Below, piece after piece: positions 34,501 to 47,723 of a stretch of 64,000 bases of DNA. The position numbers and the translations under genes were made by a program. Within the stretch, counting starts at the first letter, position 1, and every line of letters starts with the position of its first letter. This DNA comes from Adiantum capillus-veneris (lineage: Eukaryota > Streptophyta > Polypodiopsida > Polypodiales > Pteridaceae): assembly GCA_014529385.2 (NCBI GenBank), contig CM043954.1, positions 92,593,747-92,657,746 of the forward strand, read 5' to 3'. The notes beneath the pieces are model-generated. The model had not been told where the DNA came from. It did no database searches and was given only the letters and a program-made list of their open reading frames with translations.

Positions 34501-35390
34501 TGACTTGCAAGATTCTTATATTTTCAATATCCAAATGGTATTGAGGTGGAGCAAACATGTGATACCATTTCTCACCATTGATTCTTTGTAGATTGAACAA
34601 CAACCATCAATCATTGAACAATCTTGCACATTAGTGCTAATAGCCGAATGACTATATAAGCAAGGAAACGATGAGATACTTTGGATTTGCATAGATCCAT
34701 CCGATAAAGAATTGTACTTGAGCCAAGCTCATGTACAAACAATGGGGTTTCACAATGCAAAAATGTAGACATACCAAAAACTGATGAAACTAGGGGTCTA
34801 TTGGCCTCATATGCAAAAAAGAGTCGATGACTATGTTAGTTCATGTGATACTTGTGCAATCTAGAAGTCAATTAAACATGCTACATTGTTTTAGATAGCA
34901 AAAGCACCGAAGTGGGCAAATTACGTTGTGGATTATAATGAGCAAGGAGTTTTTCCAGTAGACTTGAGCCAAGCCAGTACGCTCAATCCAGTAAAAAGCA
35001 GAGAACTATGCTATTGTGGAAAATAACATGAATCAAAGAGGGGTAGATCTCAGTTTGAGAATCTATGCCGCGAAGCACGAAACTTACCGATTCTGGAGCA
35101 AGCACATGCCGGCCCGACAGGGGGTCACTTTTTGACTGACAAAACCACAAAAATGATACTCCTTGTAGGAATCTAGTGGCCTCCTCTGTTCATGGATGCA
35201 AAAAAGATGTGATGCCTACCAAGGAACAAAAGTACGGATGCGATGTGATGAGATTTTGCAACGACCAATGATAGGAGCTAGGGTTTTTGCCAAATGGGGA
35301 ATAGACTTTGTTGGACCTATTTCACATGCGGCATATCAAACCCATGCTCAATACATGATATTGGCAATATATTATTTGACCAAATGGGTA
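31560..35390 (+). mobile_element. Ty3/Gypsy relic, left part (gag to integrase)
   Basis: Plus-strand Gypsy remains in the canonical order. The gag-like sequence is near 31850-32100 (LTLEGTTLTWFQPL). Reverse transcriptase lies about 33160-33800 (DVFAWLYKDL, DWVSPIVVIPKTN, DNYPLPIIDHV). RNase H is about 34020-34250 (FHVHLDASTYAIGCILAQ). The start of integrase is about 35196-35390 (WGIDFVGP, ILAIYYLTKW). RT and RNase H before integrase identifies Ty3/Gypsy. The coding sequence is heavily broken, with well over five interruptions, so the insertion is old. The integrase region continues at about 42135, beyond the insert at 35399-42129. Confidence 0.85.
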
Positions 35391-36689
35391 GGAGTGCATT
35401 TTATTTGCGAGCTTCTAATTTTGTGCTTTTGTAATTGGTTCACTTTTTTCGAGTTTTTTTCTATCAATTTGGTGCAAAATAGTATCCCAATGTGTTATAA
35501 TTTCTCCATCTCACCTTTTCCACACCTTGCAACTCAATTCAAGTCTCTAGATTATCCAAACCTTTTGTAGCATCACAATATTAAGTTGACACCAAAATAT
35601 TATCTCTAAGGAAAAAACATAGCATACAATGTAACTTCATAATAATATGATCAATTTGAATATAAATGTGAAGGTGGGTAGTGTGTGTAATAATCATAAA
35701 ACTGGGTCTAGATTACATGGGTGCCCCAAAATGAGAAAAATATCACGAGGAAAAAGGTAGGTTGGTCGATTGTCATGTGTCATTTGGGTTGAAGTCCAAC
35801 CATGTGCACATTAATACAATACCTTTTCTTATATGAAAAAAAAGACTTAAGCTCATAGTCTCAACTCCCTCCAGCTCTTTTTAGGATCCTTAGAAATTTT
35901 ATGTCCTCCCATCTTGCACCTTGTTTTGCTTGCACCATCCATTTCACTCAAAGTGGAAGTATTTAAAGATTACAACTTTTGACGTAATATTAGATCTAAA
36001 CTAAAAGCTAGCTTATAATAGAGTAGACAAATCCTCATGTGTAGCAGCTTTGCAAAACGTTGCAAATTTTGCTACTCTACCACTTTCCCTTCCCTAAAAG
36101 TAGGGATCAAAACTAAATTCCAACTTAATATAATGCTAGGGAAAACTCTAAAGAATGTTACACACATGCTGTGACATTACATTTCTCTAATTCAATTGCA
36201 CAGTCAAAGGACAATGGTCCAAGCTCCACATTTTTCCATTCTCAACAAGCACCTAAAAGAGCTAGCCAAACTAGAGGATATTTAGATGATGTCATCAGCT
36301 TGATTGCTCTCAAAGCTTCATCAAAATGCCTTGACTACCCAATGCACGTATAGTGATCTTTGTCTAATATAATGCCAATTTTTTTCCCCATGCTATCAAA
36401 CAAAATTTGGCTCTCATCTGCATGCATTGAGCACACTAAGAAAAGTGTCCACAACTAAGGATGTGCCCTACTGTTGCATCCAACAAATACAATTCATGGC
36501 TTCCTCAGCAATCCCTTGTTAGGTATATTCTCGTATAAGAGGACTCCAAGAGACTTTGTCTAGCAAGAATTCCTCACTTTGCATCTAGTTAAAACAATCC
36601 GAGAGAGCTTCCTTATGACATCTATATTGGGAAAATTTTGCACGCATCACATTTCAAGGGGCAACATTTCACATAGAAAGGTCATCAAG

Positions 36690-37075
36690 ATCTTTTTTGG
36701 CTTACATAAGGACATCAAATCTGGCATACATATCGAGCAAAGCATTACCAAGCACAACATGTTTCTCAAACAGTCTCTAGCTAGCAATCTCATTGCAAAT
36801 TCTTTAACCATGTGAAGGCCTTGCATATAGCCATAGGCTTTCACGATGCAAAAATAGTTGCTTGTATTTGGAAAAAGGGCTTTACTTGACGCTTGGTTAA
36901 AATAGCCCAAAGCTTTGTTGCCACATACATGTTGATCATATCCTTCAACCAAGACATTGCATCCTCCCCTACCAACGTGTTGGTTTCAAGAGACACACTG
37001 ATCAAGGACTCTTTGTACTTCATGAGGACACCACATTAGGCATACATATGAAATGAAGCATGTCCAAGAATGAAA
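36690..37075 (-). pseudogene. Pentatricopeptide-repeat (PPR) gene relic
   Basis: Read on the minus strand, pieces in several frames match plant PPR repeats. They are EKDFILGHASFHMYA then CGVLMKY (about 37070-37000), VEGYDQHVCGNKALGYFNQA (about 36950-36890), FCIVKAYGYMQGLHMVKEF (about 36850-36795), and VVLGNALLDMYAR (about 36757-36718). Intact relatives read 'GNALVDMYAKCG', 'GYAQHG..EEAL' and 'CILKAC'. PPR proteins bind organellar RNA and edit or process it. Frameshifts and stops are frequent, so this is a dead copy. No intron is needed within the piece. It lies inside the inverted-repeat-bounded insert. Confidence 0.65.
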
Positions 37076-38640
37076 TCTTTCTCCAATAGCCCCTAACAAG
37101 TAGGCACATACATTTAAGGTGCAAGCACAAGTGATTTCCATAGCCAACATTCTTCTCCAACAATCCCTCAAGGTGCTAGCATTGGTGATTGCATTTGGTT
37201 AACACAACCTAGAGCTTCCCTACCACAAGCATGTGCATGTTGGGCACATCGATGAGATCAAGAAGCACATGAGCCCTCCATTGCCTGCCACAAGGAGGAT
37301 AGAGAAAGTGAACTTGGTAGTTGTGATGCAGACTCTGGGGGGTAGGCAAAGACCCAACTCTATAGCCATCAAGTTGTAAGGAGGGTGGAATCACAAGAAC
37401 CTCCATCATCAGGAACGAGCCTGTATAGTGTATCAATTGCATAAGCACTAGTTTTCCAACGATTCAAAATGTCCGTGTCATATGTTGCCAAAACCAATTA
37501 CCTAGGGGCTCAAGTGTTACATCTGTTGGCCATCTTTAATCATCCTTGAGGAGCACTTGGTGAAGAAGAAGCCATGAATGTTCCCATGCTCAAGTGTTAC
37601 ATCTGTTGGCCATCTTTAATCATCCTTGAGGAGCACTTGGTGAAGCTTGCTCGTTCCTGTTTTTTAATTAAAGGCGAATCACATCAACTCTATCTTAAGC
37701 TTCAACAAAAGGGTAGAGCCTCATTCGACAAACAACAATGGACCGATCAGCATTGCGGCCTGTTTTCCATTTGTAAAGTTTTGTTTTGGAAAATTAGCTG
37801 CATGCTTGTACATTTAATTCATATTGTGACCATTTCTTATATATTAAAATATTATATATGCTTGATGTTGCTTTCCTAGCCTTGACAAAAAGTGTCGATT
37901 GATGCAGTAGTACTGCAGGTGGCCGAGTACTAATCTTGTCAAAGCCAATGATTGCTTACCAAATCTGCAGGAACTCATCGTTGAGCGTAACGATCATTTG
38001 GTGGATGTGGGACCATTGAATGGCTACAAGAAGCTGAAGCATATATATCCCCAACCTCCTCTATCACTGCACTGTGAAGCCTTCTCATAGGCAATTACAA
38101 TAATGATCTGGAGCACATTCAGATCTAAGCAGCTTGCTGAGCCTGTAGTGGCTAGAATTTATCAATGAACACGATATCTGCATTTCGCCTAATTTGATGA
38201 CATAAGTCTTGTCAATCGTTTGCCCTGAGTACAGTAATACACATCATGTCAAGGAGTACTCTAACTTCAGCCATTGCAGATATTCAATTAATAGTGTATA
38301 ATGTGCTGCTATCATCCTTGCATAGGCCATGTGTACAGGCTGCTTGCACAAAAGGGACCTCAGGAAGCTTTTGGGCTTTTGGCAGCTTTGGAGCATATTG
38401 ATGTGCGGCATGCCCTTTTGGGTACTTCCCTTGCAGTAGCGGATTTTCCATTTCCTAGTAATACCTACAGCTTGATGTAGAGCCACATGAGAATGAGCTT
38501 TGGTGGCTTCAAACACCAGGTTGCATGCTAGCTAGAAGATCAATGCCAGCAAGAGAGGCTTCCATTCATTCAGCCATGGTATGATCCTCATCAATAGTTC
38601 TCCTAATGAAGGCCGCAATGATATGGTGATCATCATCCAT
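37076..38640. other. Insert interior, no gene recognised
   Basis: Frames on both strands are short and without known motifs. An exact duplication lies at 37508-37645. The minus strand next to 37076 may contain still more decayed PPR sequence. Confidence 0.3.
37508..37645. repeat. 80-bp-spaced exact direct repeat
   Basis: A 58-bp stretch starting GCTCAAGTGTTACATCTG is present without visible change at 37508-37565 and 37588-37645. The 22-bp spacer includes GAAGAAGCCATGAATG. Confidence 0.93.
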
Positions 38641-38717
38641 GAGTGCTCTCATAACTGTGCAGAAGGGCTGCAATGAGCAAGTGATCATCACCCATGAGCG
38701 CAATCATGTGCAAAAGA

Positions 38718-39220
38718 ACATGCTTGAAAGGTTGTAGCTACACACGGAGAGAGTGGCCATGGAGCTCCCCCATCGTCCGCGCGAACGTGGACGGAGCTCC
38801 CTTGATTCAGACAAATGAGGCTGGTCCCAATCGTTTTGCCAAAAAGGGGGGATGGGAGTCCCCCAATCATCCATGTGGACGCAGATAATTAGGGAGCTCC
38901 TCTTCTCTTTTATTAAAATCTTTCAAGAAAATTAAGTACACGCTTGAAAGGTTGTAACACATGGAGAGAGTAAACATGGAGCTCCCCCATCGTCCGCAAG
39001 GACGCGCACGGAGCTGCCTTGATTTTAGACAAATGAGGCTGGTCCCAATTGTTTTGCCAACAAAAGAGGGATGGGATTCCCCCCATGATCCGCGTGGATG
39101 CAGATGATAAGGGAGCTCCTCTTCTATTTTTTTAAAGTCTAACTTCAAGAAAATTTTACCAAGAAATAGAGGGGGTGAGAGCACTCCTATCATCCGCGTG
39201 CAAGCGGATGATGAGGGAGC
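38718..39220. repeat. 220-bp tandem repeat with hairpin motifs
   Basis: Units start ACATGCTTGAAAGGTTGTAG (38718) and ACACGCTTGAAAGGTTGTAA (38938), with a partial third after about 39158. Each contains GGAGCTCCCCCATCGTCCGC, CAAATGAGGCTGGTCCCAAT and GGGAGCTCCTCTTCT. Short dyads of the type TCATCCGC...GCGGATGA recur within them. Confidence 0.85.
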
Positions 39221-39229
39221 AGGGAGCTC

Positions 39230-40130
39230 TTAGCCTCCCTTTTTCCCTAATGGATCTCTTAGTACCCTTAGTAGTCCATTTTTTTTGTAAATTTTGATTG
39301 GTGCAAAATATGACCAACTTAGGATAAATGGATAAAAAAAACCTTCACACAAAGGAAGACCCGGCTCCTACCCCCCAAAATTTTTGAAATTTTACTCCAC
39401 CTCTTTAACATCCTTCCTTCCATATCTCACAAAATCGGGGAGCTAGGAGCGTCCCCATCATCTACGTGCACACGGACGAGTAGGAGGCTCTCAGATGCCT
39501 CTTTTTGGCCTTTGCTCTTGAGAGCTTCAGCACAAGGCTTGGTCCTCGCCAAAATCAAGCATACAAATTTCTTGGCCAACAAAAGTTAGTGACACCAACT
39601 GTCACAATTGTTGTTAATGGGAAACCTAGGCCGAAAACACCCCCAAGATCCATACCGACACACTACTCAAAGATAAAATAGTGGTTCTTGCCTCTACTAT
39701 TGTTCTTCTAACAACAATGCAAACTCCAACCATCACACCAATTGTAGTAGAGCCTCCATATAGTGCACCTTTTCTAGCATAAATTGGCAAACTGTCCTTG
39801 GAACGTCAATGATGATGTTCCTAAAAAAGTGCTTCCTCAAGAAACTAGAAATAATGGGCGCCAAGAATTGCGAGACAAGTGAGCCCATCTTCTCATCAAC
39901 ATTTATACCAGTAGTCTTGGTCCATAGGGTGTTATAGCTGGGTGAGAATTATTGGCTTGTCAGAGAAAGAAATTTCATCTCCTCCTTGGCATACTTAGGT
40001 AATCAATCTGGCCATTGTTTCTTGATGAGGAGATAAAGATTCAAAGCACGATGTTGATGAGCACTGATGAGTGAGCTTCCTCTATTGGCGCTAGACTGCA
40101 TTTCTTGTGCATTGTTGCTTTGCAACTAAA
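39230..40130. other. Non-coding insert sequence
   Basis: No gene recognised. One further dyad-like word, CATCTACGTGCACACGGACG, occurs near 39458. Confidence 0.3.
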
Positions 40131-40135
40131 ATGTT

Positions 40136-40283
<148 letters not shown>

Positions 40284-40769
40284 ATTAGGAAAGTTATGGC
40301 GATCAGATGAAGTTTTGCTAGCATGTGCCAACACTCTTCATCTTCTACTAGGATGGGCTAGCAAACCAATATAGAATATAATGTGTGGATAAAATTGAGA
40401 TACATCTAAAATAAAATAAGCATCATTTTTGTGAAAAATTTCAATTGTAATTTTTGAAAGTATAGAGAAAATTAGAGAAGAAAAGTGTACATGGTTTTAT
40501 CAACAATCAAGATAATTCTACTACCAAAATGAATAATGTACATAGTCAAAATGATCATCTTGCAATTCTTGAAGATAGGATATTAGAAGTACAATTTTAT
40601 GCATGTCAAATATACAAGCATGAGCTATAGGGGATCTGCTTAAAATATTTGGAGAGAGAGAGAGAGAGGCTCGCATGTAACTGTACTCTAATAAGCTAAG
40701 CTCAGCTAGGTTTGGGGTGTTCCAAAAAGTAGTAATGCTCTCGTTAGTATGTATGATAATATGCTCTCA

Positions 40770-41060
40770 TTTACCTTTCTCAACTGCTTTAAAGTTGCCA
40801 TAGGCTTTCAATATGGGTGATTGTATCTGAAGGGTGGCCCTCCTATTACACTTTCTCAAAACAATTTAGAGAATTTCGAATCTAGTCTTGGTTAACCTGG
40901 CTAGCTATAGGTGAGGACAAAAATAGATTCTCTTGAGCAAGCAGCTCATCATCAAGGACTTGTGTTGTTGTCACTAGAACCACATTTGGCATACATATCC
41001 ACTAAAGCATTTCCAAGCATAGTTCCCTCCCCCAACAGATCGTGTTTCATGATATTTTCA
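40770..41060 (-). pseudogene. Second PPR-gene relic
   Basis: The minus strand at about 41056-40980 reads ENIMKHDLLGEG and TMLGNALVDMYAKCG, the most conserved PPR word in plant PCMP-type proteins. Upstream and downstream frames decay at once. It has the same orientation as the relic at 36690-37075, about 3.9 kb away, so both may stem from one captured or inserted PPR gene later split by repeats. Confidence 0.65.
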
Positions 41061-41064
41061 TATA

Positions 41065-42092
41065 TTGTCTCTCCTTTTCCAAGTGGGTAAAACCATAAGG
41101 CCAAAAATCATAAAATTATTCCCTCCTTTTTGCATGAATTATGGCACACGTGCACCTATTCATCAAAGTGTTAATCACCTCCATAATTTCATGGCAAATA
41201 GAGAGGCCCTCCTAGGCTTTCCAGTGATGACTGATAACTTGAAGAGCACTATAATTGGTATCATCAAAGAAAAAGAGCTAGTAATTGCTAGGGAGCTATT
41301 GAACTTGATATTCAAAAATGGTATTTATTTTCCATTGATTTGCTATCCATAATTTCAATGATACAATGGAAGGCCTTTCTCTATGGTGTTAGAGGCCAAT
41401 GAAAACTCTATCATGTAATTGTTTGTGCCAAAATTTTTAATTCCTAGATTTAAATAATTGCAACTCCAAGTCCTTGCCTTCCCTAGTGTGCACATGGCCT
41501 GGTTCACGTGTAGTATTTGGGAGTTGAGATATGTGCTCATCAGCCAGAGGATCATGTAAGGGTCTTGAAGGAGAGTGTCCTCTTTAGCCTTAGGAACTTG
41601 ATTATCCTTGGGACTCCCCTGTCTAAAATTTGTTGTACATTGTGCCAAATGTTTGAAGCTACAAAGTTAAAGGGGAGATTATTATATGAGATAGTGGGAA
41701 ATTTTTCCACATTTTATATAGTTGAGGGATTTTGGAATGGAGGTTGTATGTGGACACCATAGCAAAATTAGGAGGGGGATTAGGGTTGTTGTGATGAGCA
41801 TGCTATGGAAAATCTGCTTTACATTCCATATTGTAGCCCATGCTAGGGTTGCCAGTTTAAGGATAGAAAAATATACCATCAAAGTAGACTCTAGAAAGAA
41901 TTTTACTAGTGCACCTTATGTGTGTGTGGTAAGATCTTTCTATGCAGAATAGTAAATTATGACATGACTTGGTTTAGACAATTCCTTTCTATGCAGAATA
42001 GTAAATTATGACATGACTTGGTTTAGACTAGCTTAACCATGTAAGAATCTTAACTAACAAACCACATAAAAAAGCTCAAAAAAAATAAAATG
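41065..42092. other. Insert right part, no gene recognised
   Basis: Two short open frames (41065-41352 +, 41355-41648 -) lack known motifs. A direct duplication of about 40 bp, CTTTCTATGCAGAATAGTAA, occurs at 41936 and 41986. Confidence 0.3.
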
Positions 42093-42134
42093 ATTATAAA
42101 AGCACCAAAATGAAAGTTCGCTAAAAAAATTTCC

Positions 42135-44295
42135 CCAAGCCAAAGCAACAGAGAAGAACGATGCAAGAACGACATCTCAGTTCTTGTATGATAACATCTT
42201 CACAAGATACAGGCTTTCGATTGAGATAGTAAGCGATCGTGGGACTTATTTCCTCAATTTAATAATTGGTTATATATTGCAAGAGTTTATGGTGCTACAT
42301 TCTAAATCAGTGCCATACCACCCTCAAGCAAAGGAACAAGCCAAGAGCACAAATAAAATAATATGCACATTGCTCACAAAAATTATCACCAAATCCAGAA
42401 TGGATTGGGATAAAAAACTATGCTTAGCTTTAAGGGAATATTGAGTACCATACAAAACGCCACAGAACACAACACTGTTCAATTTGGTGTTTGGGATAAA
42501 CGCCAAATAGCTTGTGGGATTTTTGAGTCCTACATTACACGTTGCACAAGAGCTAGGATGGACGGGACATGAGTTGTTTGATAGACTGGACCAACTAATC
42601 TAGTTGGACCCAACTAATCTAGTTGGACGAATCGAGACTAAAAGCAGTTGCAGCCATGTATGCACACAAAAGATAGTTAAAAGACTTCCATGACCAACAC
42701 GTGATAAACAACGAGTTTCAAAAGGGTGACTATGTCTTAGCCTACACCTTAAAACAAAATTCCAAGAAACTCAAAAAGAGAGGTAACGGTCCATTTTTGT
42801 TTAATGACATATCACCAAGTGGCCTCGTTCAACTTGCAACACTGAAGGGATAGTTTATGTCTAATTGGATCAATGGTTGCAAACTGAAAAATTATCATGA
42901 ACCACTCACCGTGGAAATGTCATACACGAAGCAAAGGTACAAAAACAATAGGCTCAAGCAATAAAAGAACAAGGAGGAAGCTTGGATGCGGATTTTAAGA
43001 CGCGAAGAAAAACAAAATCTAACCCCATTACCACAAGTTGCAACACCCCCTCCTCCTACTGCAACAATCCAGCTAGAGCTAAGTTGGCTTGGAGGGATGG
43101 ATGTCTAAATGAATGTCCAACTAGCCAACATCCAACCCCACTCCACAGGCTGCATCACATCCTCCTCCTATTGCAACAATCCAGCTAGAGCAAAGTTGGC
43201 TTCAAGGGATGGATGTTCAAATCAATGTTCAACTAGTAGACGACACAACAAAAAGAGCACGTGTCAATGCTATGAGGTATTTGACTTACCTCAAACTATC
43301 ATACTCCATGATTGAACCGACCCAAATTGAGCTAAAGGCATCCAACAAAGAAACAATGTTAGTTTGGGACATACCAATGTCTCAATTAACATCAACAGTA
43401 ACCAGTACCCACAACAATTTCATGCTGTGGCTGATATAGATCTTAATGAGGAAATCATCTTGGGAGTTTCATGGATGCACACTTATAAGGCAATTCTAGG
43501 GTGGTAGAATGAAAATTTGAAGTACAATCTCAAGATATAAATTATGTTACATCCTTGGCACAATCGATCATATTTGGAATGTACAGCCGTAGTTCGACAA
43601 ATTGGTGACAGAAGCACCACATCCAAATCTTCAATAACAACAATTTGCAAGCACTTGTGAAAAAATGGTTCAACAGATTTGGGTCAAAAGTCAACCATGG
43701 CCACGAAGCCACAACAAATATGGATACCCAAAGCATTGCTTCACAATCACTCTTCCAACTCAATGGGTTCCATCTTTGAGATTGCCAAAATATCTAATCA
43801 TCAGCCCAAATGGAGGTGGCATTCCATACAACAAATCCATGCTTCATTAGGCTTCAAAATCTACAAATGGATTCCCAAAGGTCAACTCGAGAGGTCAATG
43901 CCTGCCAAAAAACTAGCATGCAATGGAGACCAAAACAATCAAACCATCAATCATCTTCTCATCCTTCCAAACAAACCTTAAAGTGGGTACCTAAATCTTG
44001 AAAAATCACACACAACAACCAACCCATGGTACTCAACCAACCAACCATCAAAGAGCGAGCAATTCGACTTCAACACATTTTGTTTGGCAAATGTTGCATA
44101 GATGTACCTTCCCTAACCAAAACCACTAAACAATTGGTTCAATACCCTCATCTTGCACAACATTATGTTACCCAATGCATCTCTTCCATAAGCATGCTAG
44201 GGCACATTTCACGGCCTTGCATAGTCACATTGTTTTTGCCCATGCAAATTGCATAAAACATCATCTGGGGTGACTCTGACCAGGAAGGGGGGAGT
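42135..44295 (+). mobile_element. Ty3/Gypsy relic, right part (integrase to polypurine tract)
   Basis: Integrase core sequence resumes at about 42135 (YDNIFTRYRL, EIVSDRGTYF, VPYHPQAKEQ) and runs to about 42520. A weakly conserved 3' part follows. GGAAGGGGGGAGTAA at about 44281-44295 looks like a polypurine tract, so the 3' LTR should start just after it, but I could not define that LTR. The relic is heavily broken. Its left part is 31560-35390. Confidence 0.7.
43049..43236. repeat. 112-bp-spaced direct repeat in the Gypsy 3' region
   Basis: CCTCCTCCTACTGCAACAAT at 43049 and CCTCCTCCTATTGCAACAAT at 43161 each start a ~76-bp block ending in CAACTAG, with few differences. Confidence 0.88.
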
Positions 44296-45012
<717 letters not shown>

Positions 45013-45089
45013 TGTGACTTAGAGCTACCCGATAGTTTTTTTCTTGCTATGACCACCGGACACACACACTCTATACCAAGTTTCACAGG

Positions 45090-45660
45090 TATGATCCTGA
45101 CCTGTACATGAACATTTGTGAATGGTCAGATAAGAAAACAAACAGGGGTCTTTTGGGCAAGCAAACCAAATCCAAATTCAGTTATGAGTGCATAGAAATG
45201 CTCCATTTTCATTATAAAATCTGGCCAAGCAAGACAAAATGCCAAATGAGGTGGAACATGGATCGCGATCCATGGCTCCCCACTACCAAATTCAAATCAA
45301 AGTGGTGCAAACTAATACTGGAGAAAGCGCCTATCAATTGCTGCAATCACAAAATAAATTTGCTTCAAACATGGATCATGATCCATGAACCCCAAGTGGC
45401 CCAAACTGGGAATTTTTTATGCAAACAATTTGCACATACATGGGAAGAGTGTCCTAAAAATTTGGTGTGAAACAAATATCATAAAGTCCAAAATTCAGGT
45501 CAAATTGGAACTTCTGTCACCAAATGGTCATTTTGACCCATAGACGGGAAAAATTGGTCCAAACTTAGAAAAGTGTGCATCAGAAGCTTGGCAACAAGCT
45601 AGGAACACGTTCACACAGTTTTGGCAAATTTAACATGGATCGTGATCCATGACCCCCACA
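45090..45660. repeat. Second locus of the CATGGATC palindrome repeat
   Basis: Palindromes at 45257-45274 (perfect, GCG centre), 45370-45387 (perfect, ATG centre) and 45634-45651 (GTG centre). The context is GGAACATGGATC, as at 28.7-29.6 kb. A more decayed copy may lie near 45103. Spacing here is irregular (113 and 264 bp). Confidence 0.75.
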
Positions 45661-46098
45661 ACCAGATTTTGTCAGATTTAATTACAGAGTGTGCATACAA
45701 GTTGGGAAATGTGCAATGTGCCTTCATTTCATTGTTGGGATTTTTAAAATGCTTCATTTGACAAAATCTGCAATATCAGAGAATTAGAGTAAAAAACGGT
45801 GATCTTGGCTTGGGTTCAAAGCTAAAGCAAACATGTGAACTTATAATAGTGCAAGAAAATTCAAAAAATGTTTGGTAAAGGGTCTAAACTTGCCAGGGAA
45901 TGTTAAGAGGTAAAAAAGACTCCAATTGTGCCAGAAATCAACATATAGTTAGGATTTGAGCAATACTCCAGCCCCAAATCATCAGGAGAGTCCAAAATGC
46001 CAAATAGGTTGATCACAATCAAGGATCAAATTGCCAACCAAACCCAAATACAGCCAAGGCGGACCAAACTAGGCCATAACTTGGGAAACTGGGAAAAT
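45661..46098. other. No gene seen
   Basis: AT-rich non-coding sequence leading into the next LTR. Confidence 0.35.
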
Positions 46099-46260
46099 TG
46101 TTAGGTTTCAAGCCCTTATCAAGGATTCATCTAACTGTGGGAACACTCCCCTATAGCATGAACTCCAGTTTGTATGAAGTTTGTGGCCAAGTTCCTATAT
46201 ATATTGTAAGGCTTTTAATAAAATGAAGCAAGTGTTCTATTTTTGTGTTGTGTTAAAGCT

Positions 46261-46261
46261 G

Positions 46262-46330
<69 letters not shown>
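46261..46330. repeat. (TC)n microsatellite inside the LTR
   Basis: About 33 TC units with one early TTT interruption, lying between the AATAAA signal and the end of the left LTR. Confidence 0.95.
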
Positions 46331-46333
<3 letters not shown>

Positions 46334-46444
46334 CTCCGCACCTGCACACCCTTCATCATGCCATGACTACATCTCAATGGCATCCACCATAGCATACCAT
46401 TCACATGGTTTTAGAGCCCAAGCAAGGGCCCTGGGCATTTGCAG

Positions 46445-47015
46445 GTGGCATATCAAAACGCAGACTCTGCAAGGCATTGTTCCCTTCAAGTGAATCATGG
46501 ACATTGCAACACATCATAGGCAACATCTACTGTGGTGTTTTGATAGGCATTCTAAAACGTTGGTGGTGGTTGCTGTAGACCTAGGCAGTGCCAAGAGAAC
46601 CAAGAAGGTGGGTAGCTAAGAAGGCGGATAGCATTTCAGAACGTTGTCATTTTTGGTGGTGAAAACAAGAAGGCACAATCCGCTAGGTATTGTCTCGCAA
46701 AAGCAGCTTCTCAAAACGCCCTATAGGTGGTTACCTATTTCCATGAGCTTATCAAAGTGGTACAAAAAAAAGTTTTTCTCTACACAGTGCATTCTAAAAC
46801 GAAAGTTTGGGCATTTAGGCGGCAAGGATCACCTGCATTTGGCATCTCAAAACGCTGCCTTTTTTTGCAAGCGTTGGCAAGATTGTGGGCAATTCTTTGA
46901 GCATATCAAAAGGCTACCGTTTGTAGCTAGCTAAATTTTTTTTTTTTGCATCATAAAACGCTCATAGGTCAAGCCAAAAAGGGTATGTCAGCAGCAGTTG
47001 AGCTTTCAAAAGGTT
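46445..47015. repeat. Recurrent CATNTCAAAACGC motif
   Basis: Variants of GCATATCAAAACGC occur near 46450, 46547, 46633, 46712, 46790, 46843, 46903, 46950 and 46998, spaced about 45-100 bp. The sequence between them is largely unrelated, apart from recurring GGCGGCAAGG or GTTGGCAAG words. Confidence 0.65.
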
Positions 47016-47723
47016 GCAAAATTGAACTTCATCACTTACACAGTGAGCATCCCCAATGGGCTCCCAATTTTTCAAAAGCCATCTCATGGTGGTTTTTCTT
47101 ATGCTTTATGGCTTCAAAGGGGTTTTCCAAGAGGAGATAACTATAGATAAGACAAGTTGTCCTCACAAAAGGTGATCTCATAGATGAAATGCACCCCGAT
47201 CAAAGGTTTACTACAATGAACTACACATGCAGAGTAACAAAACTCCTTTTTCCCTGTTCATTGTCATATATTTGTTCAAGGTTTTTTTGTTGTCAACACA
47301 ATCATCTATTTTCTGTTAAAATCCCGATTTTAAGCTTATCAATTGTCAGTAATTGCCATGTCAAAATTTGTACGGGTTATAGACACTGCCACACATAAGT
47401 GGTAAGACCTCCCAAAATTTATATTTTCTTAGCCTATTGTTCCACTTCTCATAAGGTTATTGGGTACAACTTAAACCCAAGGTTTGGAAGTCAACCAAAG
47501 ACTCCATTTGTTGGTAGCTCAAATAGTAGCACCATGTTATGGGTATACCAAAACCCTTGGCTGTGAGAGAACCTAAAACTCAAGTTGACTAGTACACCAA
47601 AAACTCGAGGTATATAAGAGTGGTTTCCCTAGTTTGGGCTTGAGGGGGGGATGGTTAGGTCTCAAGCCCTAGTCAAGGATTTTTTCACCCGTGGGAACAC
47701 TCCCCTATTGTCATCTTCCAGAG

